Shown: positions 32,785-41,788 of the stretch, piece after piece
Numbering within the stretch: the first letter of the stretch is position 1
Layout of the letters: each line of letters begins with the position of its first letter
Origin: Algoriphagus taiwanensis
GTDB taxonomy: Bacteria; Bacteroidota; Bacteroidia; Cytophagales; Cyclobacteriaceae
Length of the DNA: 64,000 nt
NCBI RefSeq assembly: GCF_036245645.1
Contig: NZ_BTPE01000001.1
Location: 372,001-436,000, forward strand
Reading direction: 5' to 3'
Notes under the pieces: generated by a model
Seen by the model: only the letters and a program-made list of their open reading frames with translations
Databases searched by the model: none
Told to the model about the DNA's origin: nothing
Made by a program: the position numbers and the translations under genes

Positions 32785-34905
32785 ATGGCAAGAGACTTAA
32801 AATATACTAGAAATATCGGTATCGCTGCTCACATTGATGCCGGTAAAACGACTACCACTGAGCGAATTCTTTTTTATGCGGGTGTTTCCCACAAAATCGG
32901 GGAAGTGCACGATGGTGCTGCCACGATGGACTGGATGGCTCAGGAGCAGGAAAGAGGGATTACCATCACCTCTGCAGCTACTACCGTATTTTGGAACTAC
33001 CGAGACCAAAAATACAATGTGAACATTATCGATACCCCGGGTCACGTAGACTTTACTGTTGAAGTTAACCGTTCCCTTCGGGTATTGGATGGCTTGGTGT
33101 TCTTGTTCAGTGCAGTAGATGGTGTGGAGCCTCAGTCTGAGACCAACTGGAGATTGGCTGATAATTACAATGTAGCACGAATCGGTTTCGTCAATAAGAT
33201 GGACCGTGCAGGTGCTAACTTTTTGGAAGTTTGCAAGCAAGTGAAAGATATGCTTGGCAGCTATGCTGTTCCTTTGCAGATTCCAATCGGTGCAGAAGAT
33301 AAGTTCCGAGGTGTTGTTGATTTGATCAACAACAGAGGAATTATCTGGAACGAGCACGACATGGGAATGACCTATGAGGTAGTTCCGATTCCTGAAGACT
33401 TGCAGGAAGAAGCAGCGCAGTGGAGAGAGCACTTGCTTGAAGCTGTAGCTGAGTACGACGAGTCTTTGATGGAGAAATTCTTTGACGATCCAGATTCTAT
33501 TTCTGAAGAAGAAATTCTCACTGCTTTGAGAAAAGCAACAATTGACATGAAGATCGTTCCTATGGTTTGTGGTTCTTCTTTCAAAAACAAAGGAGTTCAG
33601 ACCATGCTTGATTTGGTGATGGAATTGCTTCCTTCTCCATTGGATAAGGACGATATCATTGGTCATGCTTTGGACAATGAAGAGCAGGAAGTAAGAATCG
33701 CTCCAGATGAGAAAGAACCTTTCACAGGTCTTGCGTTCAAAATTGCCACTGACCCATTCGTAGGTAGACTTTGCTTTGTAAGAGCTTACTCAGGTGTTCT
33801 TGAATCCGGTTCTTATGTATTCAACAGCCGTTCAGGAAATAAGGAGCGTATCTCCCGAGTATTCCAAATGCACGCAAATAAGCAAAACCAAATCGAAAGA
33901 TTGGTGGCAGGGGATATCGGAGCGGTAGTAGGCTTTAAAGATATCAAGACCGGTGATACGCTTTGTGACGAAAAGCGCAAAGTAGTATTGGAATCTATGA
34001 TCTTCCCTGAGCCAGTTATCGGTTATGCAATTGAGCCTAAGACTCAAGCTGACGTGGATAAATTGGGTATGGCGATTGCCAAATTGGTGGAAGAAGATCC
34101 TACACTTCAGGTAAACACCGACCACGAAACTGGTCAGACGATCTTGAGAGGTATGGGTGAGCTTCACCTGGAAATCATCATCGATCGATTGAAGAGAGAA
34201 TTCAAAGTAGAAATCAACCAAGGTGCACCTCAGGTTGCTTACAAAGAAGCTTTGTTTGGCAATGTGGAGCACAAAGAAGTCTACAAGAAGCAGACAGGTG
34301 GTAAGGGTAAATTTGCTGATATCGTATTCGAATTGGGTCCGAGAGAAGCAGATGCAGAAACCGGCGAAATTAAGCCAGGCTTGGACTTTGTCAATGGTAT
34401 CGTGGGTGGTGTGATTCCTAAGGAATTTATCCCAGCTATCCAGAAAGGATTTAACGAAGCCATGAAAAACGGTCCTTTGGCCGGCTATCCAATCGAATCC
34501 ATGAAAGTAAGATTGTTCCACGGTTCATTCCACGATGTGGACTCCGATGCGCTTTCTTTCGAATTGGCAGCAAGAATTGGATTTAAAGAGGCAGCCAAAA
34601 AGTGTAAGCCTCAGCTTTTGGAACCAATCATGTCCGTGGACGTGGTGACTCCAGATGAGTACACAGGTCCTATCACCGGTGACTTAAACAGAAGAAGAGG
34701 TTTGATGAAAGGAATGGATACCAAGGGTACCTCTACCGTAGTCAGAGCAGCTGTTCCTTTGTCTGAGTTGTTCGGTTACGTAACTGACTTGAGAACGATC
34801 TCTTCCGGTAGAGCGACTGCGTCCCTGACCTTCTCTCACTACGAGCCAGTTCCAAGCAATATTGCGGAAACAGTGATTGCCAAAGTAAAAGGTGAAAAAG
34901 CCTAA
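32785..34905 (+). CDS. fusA: Elongation factor G
   Basis: This encodes 706 residues, the five-domain translocase. GTPase motifs are AHIDAGKTT (residues 15-23), DTPGHVDFT (about 84-92) and NKMDR (about 138-142). The domain IV tip that enters the decoding centre is recognisable around KQTGGKGKFADI and GPLAGYPIESMKVRL. The position in the str operon and the full set of motifs favour the housekeeping factor over a paralog. Confidence 0.99.
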   Translation: MARDLKYTRNIGIAAHIDAGKTTTTERILFYAGVSHKIGEVHDGAATMDWMAQEQERGITITSAATTVFWNYRDQKYNVNIIDTPGHVDFTVEVNRSLRVLDGLVFLFSAVDGVEPQSETNWRLADNYNVARIGFVNKMDRAGANFLEVCKQVKDMLGSYAVPLQIPIGAEDKFRGVVDLINNRGIIWNEHDMGMTYEVVPIPEDLQEEAAQWREHLLEAVAEYDESLMEKFFDDPDSISEEEILTALRKATIDMKIVPMVCGSSFKNKGVQTMLDLVMELLPSPLDKDDIIGHALDNEEQEVRIAPDEKEPFTGLAFKIATDPFVGRLCFVRAYSGVLESGSYVFNSRSGNKERISRVFQMHANKQNQIERLVAGDIGAVVGFKDIKTGDTLCDEKRKVVLESMIFPEPVIGYAIEPKTQADVDKLGMAIAKLVEEDPTLQVNTDHETGQTILRGMGELHLEIIIDRLKREFKVEINQGAPQVAYKEALFGNVEHKEVYKKQTGGKGKFADIVFELGPREADAETGEIKPGLDFVNGIVGGVIPKEFIPAIQKGFNEAMKNGPLAGYPIESMKVRLFHGSFHDVDSDALSFELAARIGFKEAAKKCKPQLLEPIMSVDVVTPDEYTGPITGDLNRRRGLMKGMDTKGTSTVVRAAVPLSELFGYVTDLRTISSGRATASLTFSHYEPVPSNIAETVIAKVKGEKA

Positions 34906-34916
34906 TCTTTAAGAAA

Positions 34917-35222
34917 ATGAATCAGAAAATCAGAATAAAACTAAAATCATACGATCATAGCCTGGTGGACAAGTCATCAGAGAAGATCGTGAAGGCAGTA
35001 AAGGCCACAGGCGCTGTAGTAGTAGGTCCTATTCCTTTGCCTACCAAGAAAGAGAAGTTTACCGTGTTGAAATCCCCACACGTAAACAAGAAAGCTAGAG
35101 ATCAATACCAGCTTTGTACTTATAAGAGATTGGTAGATATCTACTCCAACTCTTCTAAGACGGTGGATGCACTCATGAAAATTGAGCTTCCAAGCGGTGT
35201 GGATGTAGAGATCAAAGTTTGA
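34917..35222 (+). CDS. rpsJ: 30S ribosomal protein S10
   Basis: This encodes 101 residues starting MNQKIRIKLKSYDHSLVDKS, with the loop SPHVNKKARDQYQL that reaches into the 30S head. S10 also serves as NusE in antitermination. It is joined to fusA by an 11-base gap and cut off from rplC by a terminator and a new promoter, so here it ends the str unit instead of leading the S10 operon. Confidence 0.99.
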   Translation: MNQKIRIKLKSYDHSLVDKSSEKIVKAVKATGAVVVGPIPLPTKKEKFTVLKSPHVNKKARDQYQLCTYKRLVDIYSNSSKTVDALMKIELPSGVDVEIKV

Positions 35223-35244
35223 TTGGCTCTGAAACCTTCCTTCA

Positions 35245-35280
35245 AAAGGCCTGCAAATCATGCAGGTCTTTTGTTTTTTT
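35245..35280 (+). terminator. rpsJ terminator
   Basis: AAAGGCCTGCA (35245-35255) pairs with TGCAGGTCTTT (35261-35271) with one G-T, around a 5-nt loop, followed by TGTTTTTTT. The core AAAGGCCTG is shared with the rpoC terminator. Confidence 0.85.
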
Positions 35281-35373
35281 GGGCAATTAAAAAATTTTCG
35301 TTGGCTGGAGGCATGAAACTTGGGCTTTGGCCAATCATTTTTTTCTAATTGTTTGAAAATATTAGAGTTGGGA

Positions 35374-35404
35374 TTTGCTGCCAAATTTTATTTCAGTAAC
35401 TTTG
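35374..35404 (+). promoter_or_regulatory. Promoter of the rplC (S10/spc/alpha) unit
   Basis: TTTG at 35374-35377 and TAACTTTG at 35397-35404 are 19 bases apart, and CAGTCC follows. The start should lie near 35411, giving a leader of about 55 bases before rplC that contains a small CAAGC/GCTTG stem. Confidence 0.88.
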
Positions 35405-35466
35405 CAGTCCTTAAAAAGGGCCCAAGCGCATAAATGCTTGTGGATTATCAAATTATCTTATTTAAG

Positions 35467-36099
35467 ATGTCTGGTATTATAGGTAAAAAAGTCGGAATGA
35501 CTAGCATCTTCAGTGCCGATGGACGTAATGTCGCATGCACGCTAATCGAAGCTGGTCCTTGCGTAGTGACGCAAGTAAAAAACGTTGAAACAGACGGGTA
35601 CAACGCAGTGCAGTTGGGGTTTGGTGAGCGAAAGGAGAAAAACACTCCTAAGCCATTGATGGGCCATTTCAAAAAGGCCGGCACCACTCCAAAGCAGAAA
35701 GTTGTTGAGTTCCGTGATTTCCGGGTCGAATTTGAAGGCCAGGTAAATCTAGGGGCTACAGTGAAAGCTGGTGAAGTATTTGTTGAGGGCGACTTTGTTG
35801 ACGCCATCGGTACTTCTAAAGGTAAAGGATTTCAGGGGGTAGTAAAGCGTCATGGTTTTGGCGGTGTGGGTGGACAAACTCACGGTCAGCACAACAGACA
35901 GAGACACCCAGGTTCCATTGGTGCATGTTCTTGGCCTTCCCGAGTATTCAAGGGAATGAGAATGGCTGGAAGAACAGGAGGAGACAGAGTAAAGGTGATC
36001 AACCTTCGTGTGTTGAAAATCTACCCTGAGCAAAACCTCTTGTTGGTTTCTGGTTCAGTGCCTGGTCCAAAAAATTCATTTGTTATTCTGGAGAAGTAA
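35467..36099 (+). CDS. rplC: 50S ribosomal protein L3
   Basis: This encodes 210 residues from the ATG at 35467, which gives the standard N-terminus MSGIIGKKVGMTSIF. An in-frame ATG 33 bases upstream lies in the leader and would add an atypical extension. The loop that approaches the peptidyl transferase centre (GGQTHGQHNRQRHPGSIG) is intact. It is the first gene of the large ribosomal protein operon. Confidence 0.99.
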   Translation: MSGIIGKKVGMTSIFSADGRNVACTLIEAGPCVVTQVKNVETDGYNAVQLGFGERKEKNTPKPLMGHFKKAGTTPKQKVVEFRDFRVEFEGQVNLGATVKAGEVFVEGDFVDAIGTSKGKGFQGVVKRHGFGGVGGQTHGQHNRQRHPGSIGACSWPSRVFKGMRMAGRTGGDRVKVINLRVLKIYPEQNLLLVSGSVPGPKNSFVILEK

Positions 36100-36102
36100 G
36101 CC

Positions 36103-36732
36103 ATGGAATTAGCAGTAATTAATCATCAAGGACAAGATACAGGTAGAAAGGTGACTCTTTCGGACGAGATTTTTGCAATCGAGCCCAATGACAATGCCAT
36201 CTATCTGGACGTGAAACAATACCTGGCCAATCAGAGACAGGGAACTCACAAGTCAAAAGAAAGAAATGAAGTAGCAGGTTCTACCAAAAAGATCAAGAAG
36301 CAAAAGGGTACCGGTGGTGCACGTGCAGGATCTTTGAAGTCCCCGCTTTTCAGAGGTGGAGGTAGAGTATTTGGCCCTAAGCCAAGAGACTATTCCTTCA
36401 AATTGAATAAGAAAATGAAGCAGTTGGCTAGAAAGTCTGCCCTTTCTTATAAGGTAAAAGACAACAGCCTAGTGGTTTTGGAAGATCTTTCATTCGAGGC
36501 TCCAAAGACTAAAAGCTACATCGCATTGCTTAATGGACTTGCTCTAGCTGACAAAAAGACCCTTTTGGTACTTCCAGAAGACAATAAGAATGTCTTCTTG
36601 TCCAGCAGAAACCTTCCTAAGGCGAAAGTAGTCACTGTGAATGATGTCAATACTTATCAGCTTCTTCACGCAGATCACTTGGTGTTGTGCGAAGGTTCTG
36701 TAAGTAAGTTGGAAACCATTTTATCGAAATAA
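36103..36732 (+). CDS. rplD: 50S ribosomal protein L4
   Basis: This encodes 209 residues. The loop that lines the exit tunnel is seen as KKQKGTGGARAGSLKSPLF followed by GGGRVFGPKPRDY (about residues 64-95). In enterobacteria L4 represses the S10 operon; no equivalent leader can be shown here. It starts 3 bases after rplC. Confidence 0.99.
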   Translation: MELAVINHQGQDTGRKVTLSDEIFAIEPNDNAIYLDVKQYLANQRQGTHKSKERNEVAGSTKKIKKQKGTGGARAGSLKSPLFRGGGRVFGPKPRDYSFKLNKKMKQLARKSALSYKVKDNSLVVLEDLSFEAPKTKSYIALLNGLALADKKTLLVLPEDNKNVFLSSRNLPKAKVVTVNDVNTYQLLHADHLVLCEGSVSKLETILSK

Positions 36733-36736
36733 GACA

Positions 36737-37024
36737 ATGGAGATTCTGAAACAGCCTTTGATTACAGAGAAGATCTCAGGACTTAACGAAAAGGGAGTAT
36801 ACGGATTCATCGTAGAAAAAACCGCAGATAAGCTTCAGATCAAGAATGCTGTAGAAAAGACCTATGGCGTGAAAGTAGTGTCTATTCGCACCATGCGATA
36901 TGCTGCGAAGCATAAGACCAGATATACTAAGAATAGAATCGTATCAGGCTTCACCAATTCCTTCAAAAAGGCAATTGTACAGGTAGCTGACGGTGAGGTG
37001 ATTGATTTTTACGGAGAAATTTAA
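36737..37024 (+). CDS. rplW: 50S ribosomal protein L23
   Basis: This encodes 95 residues starting MEILKQPLITEKISGLNEKG. L23 sits at the tunnel exit and docks trigger factor and SRP. The conserved VEKTYGVKVVSIRTM stretch is present. It is located between rplD and rplB as usual. Confidence 0.99.
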   Translation: MEILKQPLITEKISGLNEKGVYGFIVEKTADKLQIKNAVEKTYGVKVVSIRTMRYAAKHKTRYTKNRIVSGFTNSFKKAIVQVADGEVIDFYGEI

Positions 37025-37037
37025 TTGAATCAATATC

Positions 37038-37862
37038 ATGGCAATTAAAAAATTAAGGCCTGTAACTCCGGGAACCCGATTCAGAGTAGCTCCAGCTTTC
37101 GACGAAATCACTTCGTCCAAGCCAGAGAAATCTTTGATCGCTCCTTTGAAGAAATCAGGCGGTAGAAATAATGAAGGCAAAATGACTGCCCGTTACATCG
37201 GTGGTGGTCATAAGAGAAGACTGAGAATTGTAGACTTCCAAAGAAACAAGTTTGGTGTACCAGCGACTGTAAAGGCGATCGAGTACGATCCAAACAGAAC
37301 AGCACGTCTTGCCCTACTTTACTATGCAGACGGAGCTAAAGCCTACATTATCGCCCCGGAAGGTTTGCAAGTAGGACAAACAGTGATTTCCGGAGAGAAA
37401 GTTGCTCCAGAAGTGGGCAACGCCATGCAAATGGTGAATATTCCAATGGGTACCATTGTACACAATGTGGAATTGAAGCCAGGTAAAGGTGGAGCATTGG
37501 CTAGAAGTGCTGGTGGATACGCTCAGATCGTTGCTAGAGATGGCAAGTATGTGACCGTTAAGCTTCCTTCTGGTGAAATGAGATTGGTTTTGGGAGTATG
37601 TATGGCTACAGTTGGAACAGTTTCCAACGGTGATCATATGAACGTAGTCTTGGGCAAAGCAGGTCGTAAGAGATGGCTAGGCGTAAGACCACGAACCAGA
37701 GGTGTAGCAATGAACCCAGTCGATCACCCAATGGGTGGTGGTGAAGGTAGATCCTCCGGTGGTCACCCAAGATCCAGAAAAGGTCTTCTTGCCAAGGGTA
37801 AGAAAACCAGATCCCCTAAGAAGTATTCAAACAAGTTTATCGTTAGCAAAAGATCTAAATAA
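37038..37862 (+). CDS. rplB: 50S ribosomal protein L2
   Basis: This encodes 274 residues. The conserved C-terminal RGVAMNPVDHPMGGGEGR includes the His near the peptidyl transferase centre, and the KPEKSLIAPLKKSGGRNNEG segment is the typical N-terminal rRNA-binding part. It starts 13 bases after rplW. Confidence 0.99.
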   Translation: MAIKKLRPVTPGTRFRVAPAFDEITSSKPEKSLIAPLKKSGGRNNEGKMTARYIGGGHKRRLRIVDFQRNKFGVPATVKAIEYDPNRTARLALLYYADGAKAYIIAPEGLQVGQTVISGEKVAPEVGNAMQMVNIPMGTIVHNVELKPGKGGALARSAGGYAQIVARDGKYVTVKLPSGEMRLVLGVCMATVGTVSNGDHMNVVLGKAGRKRWLGVRPRTRGVAMNPVDHPMGGGEGRSSGGHPRSRKGLLAKGKKTRSPKKYSNKFIVSKRSK

Positions 37863-37864
37863 AC

Positions 37865-38143
37865 ATGGCACGATCATTAAAAAAAGGTCCTTATATCGAG
37901 CACCACTTGGTAAAGAAAGTAGACGCCATGAACGAGTCGGGCAAGAAATCTGTCATCAAGACCTGGTCAAGAAGATCAATGATTTCCCCGGATTTCGTAG
38001 GCCACACCTTCGCTGTGCATAACGGTAACAAGTTTATTCCTGTTTTTGTCACTGACAACATGGTAGGCCACAAGTTGGGCGAATTTGCTCCTACGAGAAA
38101 TTTCCGTGGCCACGTTGCTAAAAAAGATAAAGGAAAGAGATAA
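37865..38143 (+). CDS. rpsS: 30S ribosomal protein S19
   Basis: This encodes 92 residues starting MARSLKKGPYIEHHL, with KTWSRRSMISPDFVGHTFAV and HKLGEFAPTRNFRGH. It binds in the 30S head beside S13. It starts 2 bases after rplB. Confidence 0.99.
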   Translation: MARSLKKGPYIEHHLVKKVDAMNESGKKSVIKTWSRRSMISPDFVGHTFAVHNGNKFIPVFVTDNMVGHKLGEFAPTRNFRGHVAKKDKGKR

Positions 38144-38145
38144 TC

Positions 38146-38538
38146 ATGGAAGCAATAGCAAGATTACGAAATGTTCCTACCTCCCCGCGCAAAATGCGCC
38201 TGGTTGCTGATCTCGTGAGAGGCAAGCGAGTGGGAATGGCTTTGAGCCTGTTGAAATACACGCCAAATCATGGAGCTCTCAGACTGGAGAAATTACTTCT
38301 CTCAGCAGTTGCCAACTGGCAAGCCAAGAATCCTGATGCCAAGCTGGAAGAGGCTGATCTATACATCAAAACCATCATGGTAGACGAGGGTAGATCCTTG
38401 AAAAGACTCAGACCTGCTCCTCAGGGTAGAGGTCACAGAATCCGTAAAAGATCCAATCATGTAACCCTCGTTGTTGATGCATTCAACTCTGGAGAAGTTA
38501 CCGCTGATTTTGAAGAATTAAACGAAAAGGCAAATTAA
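38146..38538 (+). CDS. rplV: 50S ribosomal protein L22
   Basis: This encodes 130 residues. The signature RNVPTSPRKMRLVADLVRGK opens the protein, and the tunnel hairpin (DEGRSLKRLRPAPQGRGHRI) is intact, with no deletion of the kind that gives macrolide resistance. It starts 2 bases after rpsS. Confidence 0.99.
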   Translation: MEAIARLRNVPTSPRKMRLVADLVRGKRVGMALSLLKYTPNHGALRLEKLLLSAVANWQAKNPDAKLEEADLYIKTIMVDEGRSLKRLRPAPQGRGHRIRKRSNHVTLVVDAFNSGEVTADFEELNEKAN

Positions 38539-38547
38539 GAAAAGACT

Positions 38548-39282
38548 ATGGGACAAAAGATTAACCCAATAGGATTTAGACTTGGTGTAGTTAAAGGCTG
38601 GGATTCCAACTGGTATGGTGGAAAAGACTTTGCTGATAAACTATACGAAGATCAGCAAATCCGAAAGTATGTCCTTGCCAGAATCCCTAAAGGCGGTATC
38701 TCCAAGGTGATCATTGAGCGTACGCTTAAAAGAATCACTTTGACTATCCACACTGCTAGACCAGGGGTAGTAATTGGTAAAGGTGGCGCCGAAGTAGATA
38801 AGCTGAAGGAAGAGTTGAAGAAAATCACTAATAAGGATATTCAAATCAACATCTTCGAAATCAAGCGTCCTGAACTGGATGCAAAGTTGGTAGGTGAATC
38901 TATCGCTCAGCAGCTTCAGGCAAGAATTTCCTTCCGCCGGGCAATGAAGCAGGCAATCGCCGCTTCCATGCGAGTAGGAGCAGAAGGAATCAAAGTAAAA
39001 CTCTCCGGACGTTTGGGAGGTGCAGAAATGGCAAGATCTGAAATGTACAAGGAAGGAAGAATTCCTTTGCATACTCTGAGAGCTGACATTGACTATGCTA
39101 TCTCCGAAGCCTTGACTGTCTACGGAATCATCGGTATCAAAGTATGGATATTCAAAGGTGAAGTATACGGCAAGAGAGATCTTTCTCCTAATCAGGGTGC
39201 AGCCAATGAGCCTAAGGGCCAGAGACCTGCAGGTCCTAAGGGAAGAGACAACGGTCCGAGACGAAGAAAAAGAAATAACTAA
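38548..39282 (+). CDS. rpsC: 30S ribosomal protein S3
   Basis: This encodes 244 residues. The KH type 2 domain with GVVIGKGGAEVDKLKEEL (about residues 72-90) and the C-terminal domain with RLGGAEMARSE are present. The C-terminus is a basic tail rich in Pro, Gly, Arg and Asn. It lies at the mRNA entry channel. Confidence 0.99.
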   Translation: MGQKINPIGFRLGVVKGWDSNWYGGKDFADKLYEDQQIRKYVLARIPKGGISKVIIERTLKRITLTIHTARPGVVIGKGGAEVDKLKEELKKITNKDIQINIFEIKRPELDAKLVGESIAQQLQARISFRRAMKQAIAASMRVGAEGIKVKLSGRLGGAEMARSEMYKEGRIPLHTLRADIDYAISEALTVYGIIGIKVWIFKGEVYGKRDLSPNQGAANEPKGQRPAGPKGRDNGPRRRKRNN

Positions 39283-39307
39283 TTTTCACCGTTCTAAGTG
39301 AGAAATC

Positions 39308-39727
39308 ATGTTACAGCCAAAAAGAACTAAATATAGGAAAATGCAAAAGGGCCGTGTCAAAGGCATTGCACAAAGAGGGCATGAGCTTTCTTTTGGCAAC
39401 TTTGGCATCAAATCCCTGGAGCCAGGATGGATTACTTCACGCCAGATCGAGGCAGCGCGTATTGCCATGACCCGAGCGATGAAGAGAGAAGGTCAGGTTT
39501 GGATCAGAATTTTCCCTGACAAGCCGATCACCAAAAAGCCCGCTGAGGTTCGTATGGGTAAAGGTAAAGGTGCACCAGAATATTGGGTGGCCGTTATCAA
39601 GCCAGGAACGATCCTTTTCGAAGCTACAGGCGTGAGCCTGGAGACCGCTCAGGAAGCATTGAGACTTGCGCAGCAGAAGCTACCCGTAAGTACAAGATTT
39701 GTGGTAAGAAGAGACTACGCTGAATAA
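39308..39727 (+). CDS. rplP: 50S ribosomal protein L16
   Basis: This encodes 139 residues starting MLQPKRTKYRKMQKGR. The motif GKGKGAPEYWVAVIKPGTIL marks the loop near the A-site tRNA elbow. It is separated from rpsC by 25 bases, one of the larger gaps in this operon. Confidence 0.99.
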   Translation: MLQPKRTKYRKMQKGRVKGIAQRGHELSFGNFGIKSLEPGWITSRQIEAARIAMTRAMKREGQVWIRIFPDKPITKKPAEVRMGKGKGAPEYWVAVIKPGTILFEATGVSLETAQEALRLAQQKLPVSTRFVVRRDYAE

Positions 39728-39736
39728 TCAGGAATT

Positions 39737-39919
39737 ATGAAAAACACTGAAATCAGATCACTTGCAGCAAGTGAAATCGCCGAGCGAATAGTCGCTGAGC
39801 AGGAGAATCTAAGCAAATTGAAATTTGCCCATTCGATTTCTCCAATTGAAAATCCTAACAGAATCCGCGAGACCAAGCGTTTGATCGCAAGATTGCAGAC
39901 TGCATTGGCCTCCAAATAA
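39737..39919 (+). CDS. rpmC: 50S ribosomal protein L29
   Basis: This encodes 60 residues forming two helices, with the conserved ending PNRIRETKRLIARLQTAL. It sits beside L23 at the tunnel exit. Size and position between rplP and rpsQ are normal. Confidence 0.97.
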   Translation: MKNTEIRSLAASEIAERIVAEQENLSKLKFAHSISPIENPNRIRETKRLIARLQTALASK

Positions 39920-39938
39920 CTAGCTAACAGAAAAGAAA

Positions 39939-40202
39939 ATGGCTACGATTGAGAGAAATCTTCGAAAAGAAAGAATTGGTAAAGTCGTAAGCAACAACAT
40001 GGATAAGTCCATTACTGTAGCTGTAGAGCGAATGGTAAAACATCCTATCTACGGTAAGTTTGTTGCCAAGACTACCAAATTTATGGCTCATGACGAGAAC
40101 AACGAGTGTAACCCAGGTGACACCGTACGAATTAGCGAGACTCGTCCGCTGAGTAAGAACAAGCGTTGGAGATTAGTTGAAATTATTGAAAGGGCTAAGT
40201 AA
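39939..40202 (+). CDS. rpsQ: 30S ribosomal protein S17
   Basis: This encodes 87 residues of the OB fold: RKERIGKVVSNNMDKSITVA, then HPIYGKFVAKTTKFMAHDE, and the closing ISETRPLSKNKRWRLVEIIE. It binds 16S rRNA of the 30S body. Confidence 0.99.
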   Translation: MATIERNLRKERIGKVVSNNMDKSITVAVERMVKHPIYGKFVAKTTKFMAHDENNECNPGDTVRISETRPLSKNKRWRLVEIIERAK

Positions 40203-40204
40203 TC

Positions 40205-40573
40205 ATGATACAGCAAGAATCCAGACTAAGTGTGGCGGACAACTCCGGTGCCAAAGAGGTATTGGTCATCCGCGTATTGGGAGGAACTAAAAAGCGATAT
40301 GCTTCTATCGGTGATAAAGTAGTCGTGACTGTAAAGTCAGCCCTATCTTCCAGCAACATGAAAAAAGGTACCGTTTCCAAAGCGGTGATCGTGAGAACCA
40401 AAAAAGAAATCCGTAGAAAGGATGGTTCGTATATCAGATTCGAAGACAATGCAGCTGTGTTGTTGAACAACAACGATGAGCCTAGAGGTACCCGTATCTT
40501 CGGACCGGTTGCCCGTGAGCTTAGAGAAAAGCAGTTCATGAAGATTGTTTCCTTGGCCCCTGAAGTATTGTAA
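40205..40573 (+). CDS. rplN: 50S ribosomal protein L14
   Basis: This encodes 122 residues. It starts MIQQESRLSVADNSGAKEV, has the conserved RKDGSYIRFEDNAAVL, and ends GPVARELREKQFMKIVSLAP with EVL. It forms part of the subunit interface and binds the silencing factor RsfS. It starts 2 bases after rpsQ. Confidence 0.99.
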   Translation: MIQQESRLSVADNSGAKEVLVIRVLGGTKKRYASIGDKVVVTVKSALSSSNMKKGTVSKAVIVRTKKEIRRKDGSYIRFEDNAAVLLNNNDEPRGTRIFGPVARELREKQFMKIVSLAPEVL

Positions 40574-40575
40574 TC

Positions 40576-40920
40576 ATGGAAAGAAAATTCAATAAGCAGC
40601 CAAAGCTGCACATCAAAACTGGTGATACTGTGAAAGTAATCGCCGGAGATGACAAAGGAAAAACTGGTAAAGTACTTTCCGTAGATACCCAGAAAAGAAA
40701 GGCAATCGTAGAGGGAATCAATATGATCACCAAGCACGTGAAGCCCACTGCGGCAAAGCCACAGGGAGGTATCGAGAAGAAAGAAGCTGCTTTGCATATC
40801 AGCAACTTGATGCTGGTAGACCCTAAGACAGGTGAAGCTACCCGTACAGGACGCAAGCTCAATGAAAACGGTAAACTAGTCAGATATTCAAAGAAAACCG
40901 GGGAGGTGATCAATGGCTAA
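40576..40920 (+). CDS. rplX: 50S ribosomal protein L24
   Basis: This encodes 114 residues with an N-terminal KOW motif (KTGDTVKVIAGDDKGKTGKV) and the INMITKHVKP segment. It starts assembly of the large subunit. It overlaps rplE by 8 bases, the only such overlap between ribosomal protein genes here. Confidence 0.99.
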   Translation: MERKFNKQPKLHIKTGDTVKVIAGDDKGKTGKVLSVDTQKRKAIVEGINMITKHVKPTAAKPQGGIEKKEAALHISNLMLVDPKTGEATRTGRKLNENGKLVRYSKKTGEVING

Positions 40921-41470
40921 TCCAAGAATGAAAGAAAAGTACCTGAACGATATCGTTCCGGCTTTGAAAGAAAAATTCCAGTACACTTCTGTAATGCAAG
41001 TGCCAAAACTTACCAAAATCGTCCTTAATAAAGGTATCGGTGCGGCAGTGGCGGATAAGAAGCTTGCTGACCAAGGGGTTGAAGAATTGTCATTGATTAC
41101 TGGACAGAAGGCGGTAGCTACCAAAGCTAAAATTGCTGTCTCCAACTTTAAGTTGAGAGAAGGCATGCCTATCGGTGCCAAAGTGACCCTCAGAGGAGAA
41201 AGAATGTATGAATTTCTTGATCGTCTGATGACCGTAGCTCTTCCTCGAGTAAGAGATTTCAAAGGTGTTTCCGACAAAGGATTTGACGGAAGAGGTAACT
41301 ACACCCTAGGTGTTACAGAGCAGATCATTTTCCCTGAGATTTCCATCGAAAAGGTGAACAGAATCTCCGGAATGGACATCACTTTCGTGACTACTGCAAA
41401 TACAGATGAAGAAGCTTTTGCAATGTTGAAAGCTTTCGGTATGCCTTTCGTAAATAAAAACCAAGAATAA
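40913..41470 (+). CDS. rplE: 50S ribosomal protein L5
   Basis: This encodes 185 residues. Typical blocks are PKLTKIVLNKGIGAAVADKK, LREGMPIGAKVTLRGERMYE and GRGNYTLGVTEQIIFPEI. It binds 5S rRNA in the central protuberance. Translation probably couples with rplX through the 8-base overlap. Confidence 0.99.
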   Translation: MANPRMKEKYLNDIVPALKEKFQYTSVMQVPKLTKIVLNKGIGAAVADKKLADQGVEELSLITGQKAVATKAKIAVSNFKLREGMPIGAKVTLRGERMYEFLDRLMTVALPRVRDFKGVSDKGFDGRGNYTLGVTEQIIFPEISIEKVNRISGMDITFVTTANTDEEAFAMLKAFGMPFVNKNQE

Positions 41471-41472
41471 TC

Positions 41473-41742
41473 ATGGCAAAAGAGTCCATCAAAGCTCGTG
41501 AGAGAAAAAGAGAAAGACTGGTAGCCAAGTATGCCAAGAAAAGAGCTGAGCTGAAAGCAGCTGGTGACTACGAGGCCCTTGACAAGTTACCAAAGAACGC
41601 CTCTCCGGTAAGACTTCACAACAGATGCAAGCTGACCGGCCGTCCTAAAGGATACATGAGGAAGTTCGGTATCAACAGGGTTACCTTCAGAGAAATGGCA
41701 GCTGCAGGTAAGATTCCTGGTCTGACAAAGTCTAGCTGGTAA
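41473..41742 (+). CDS. rpsN: 30S ribosomal protein S14 (zinc-free form)
   Basis: This encodes 89 residues, the long form of S14 without the two CxxC motifs of the short zinc form; a single Cys is present in HNRCKLTGRPKGYMRKFG. It starts 2 bases after rplE and is followed by an 82-base gap that contains an internal promoter. Confidence 0.98.
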   Translation: MAKESIKARERKRERLVAKYAKKRAELKAAGDYEALDKLPKNASPVRLHNRCKLTGRPKGYMRKFGINRVTFREMAAAGKIPGLTKSSW

Positions 41743-41757
41743 ATAAAACGACAGTAG

Positions 41758-41788
41758 TTTTTATTCTAAAAATCAATTCGTAACTTTG
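41758..41788 (+). promoter_or_regulatory. Internal promoter before rpsH
   Basis: TAACTTTG at 41781-41788 is a perfect -7 element. TTTT at 41758-41761 occupies the -33 place at the same 19-base spacing, one base off consensus. CACGCC follows. It would restart transcription for rpsH and the genes after it. A short CCCA/TGGG stem would lie at the very start of the transcript. Confidence 0.7.

Noticed and set aside
32797..33666. Minus-strand open frame of 289 codons opposite fusA
   Set aside because: Shadow of a highly biased essential gene; no domain.
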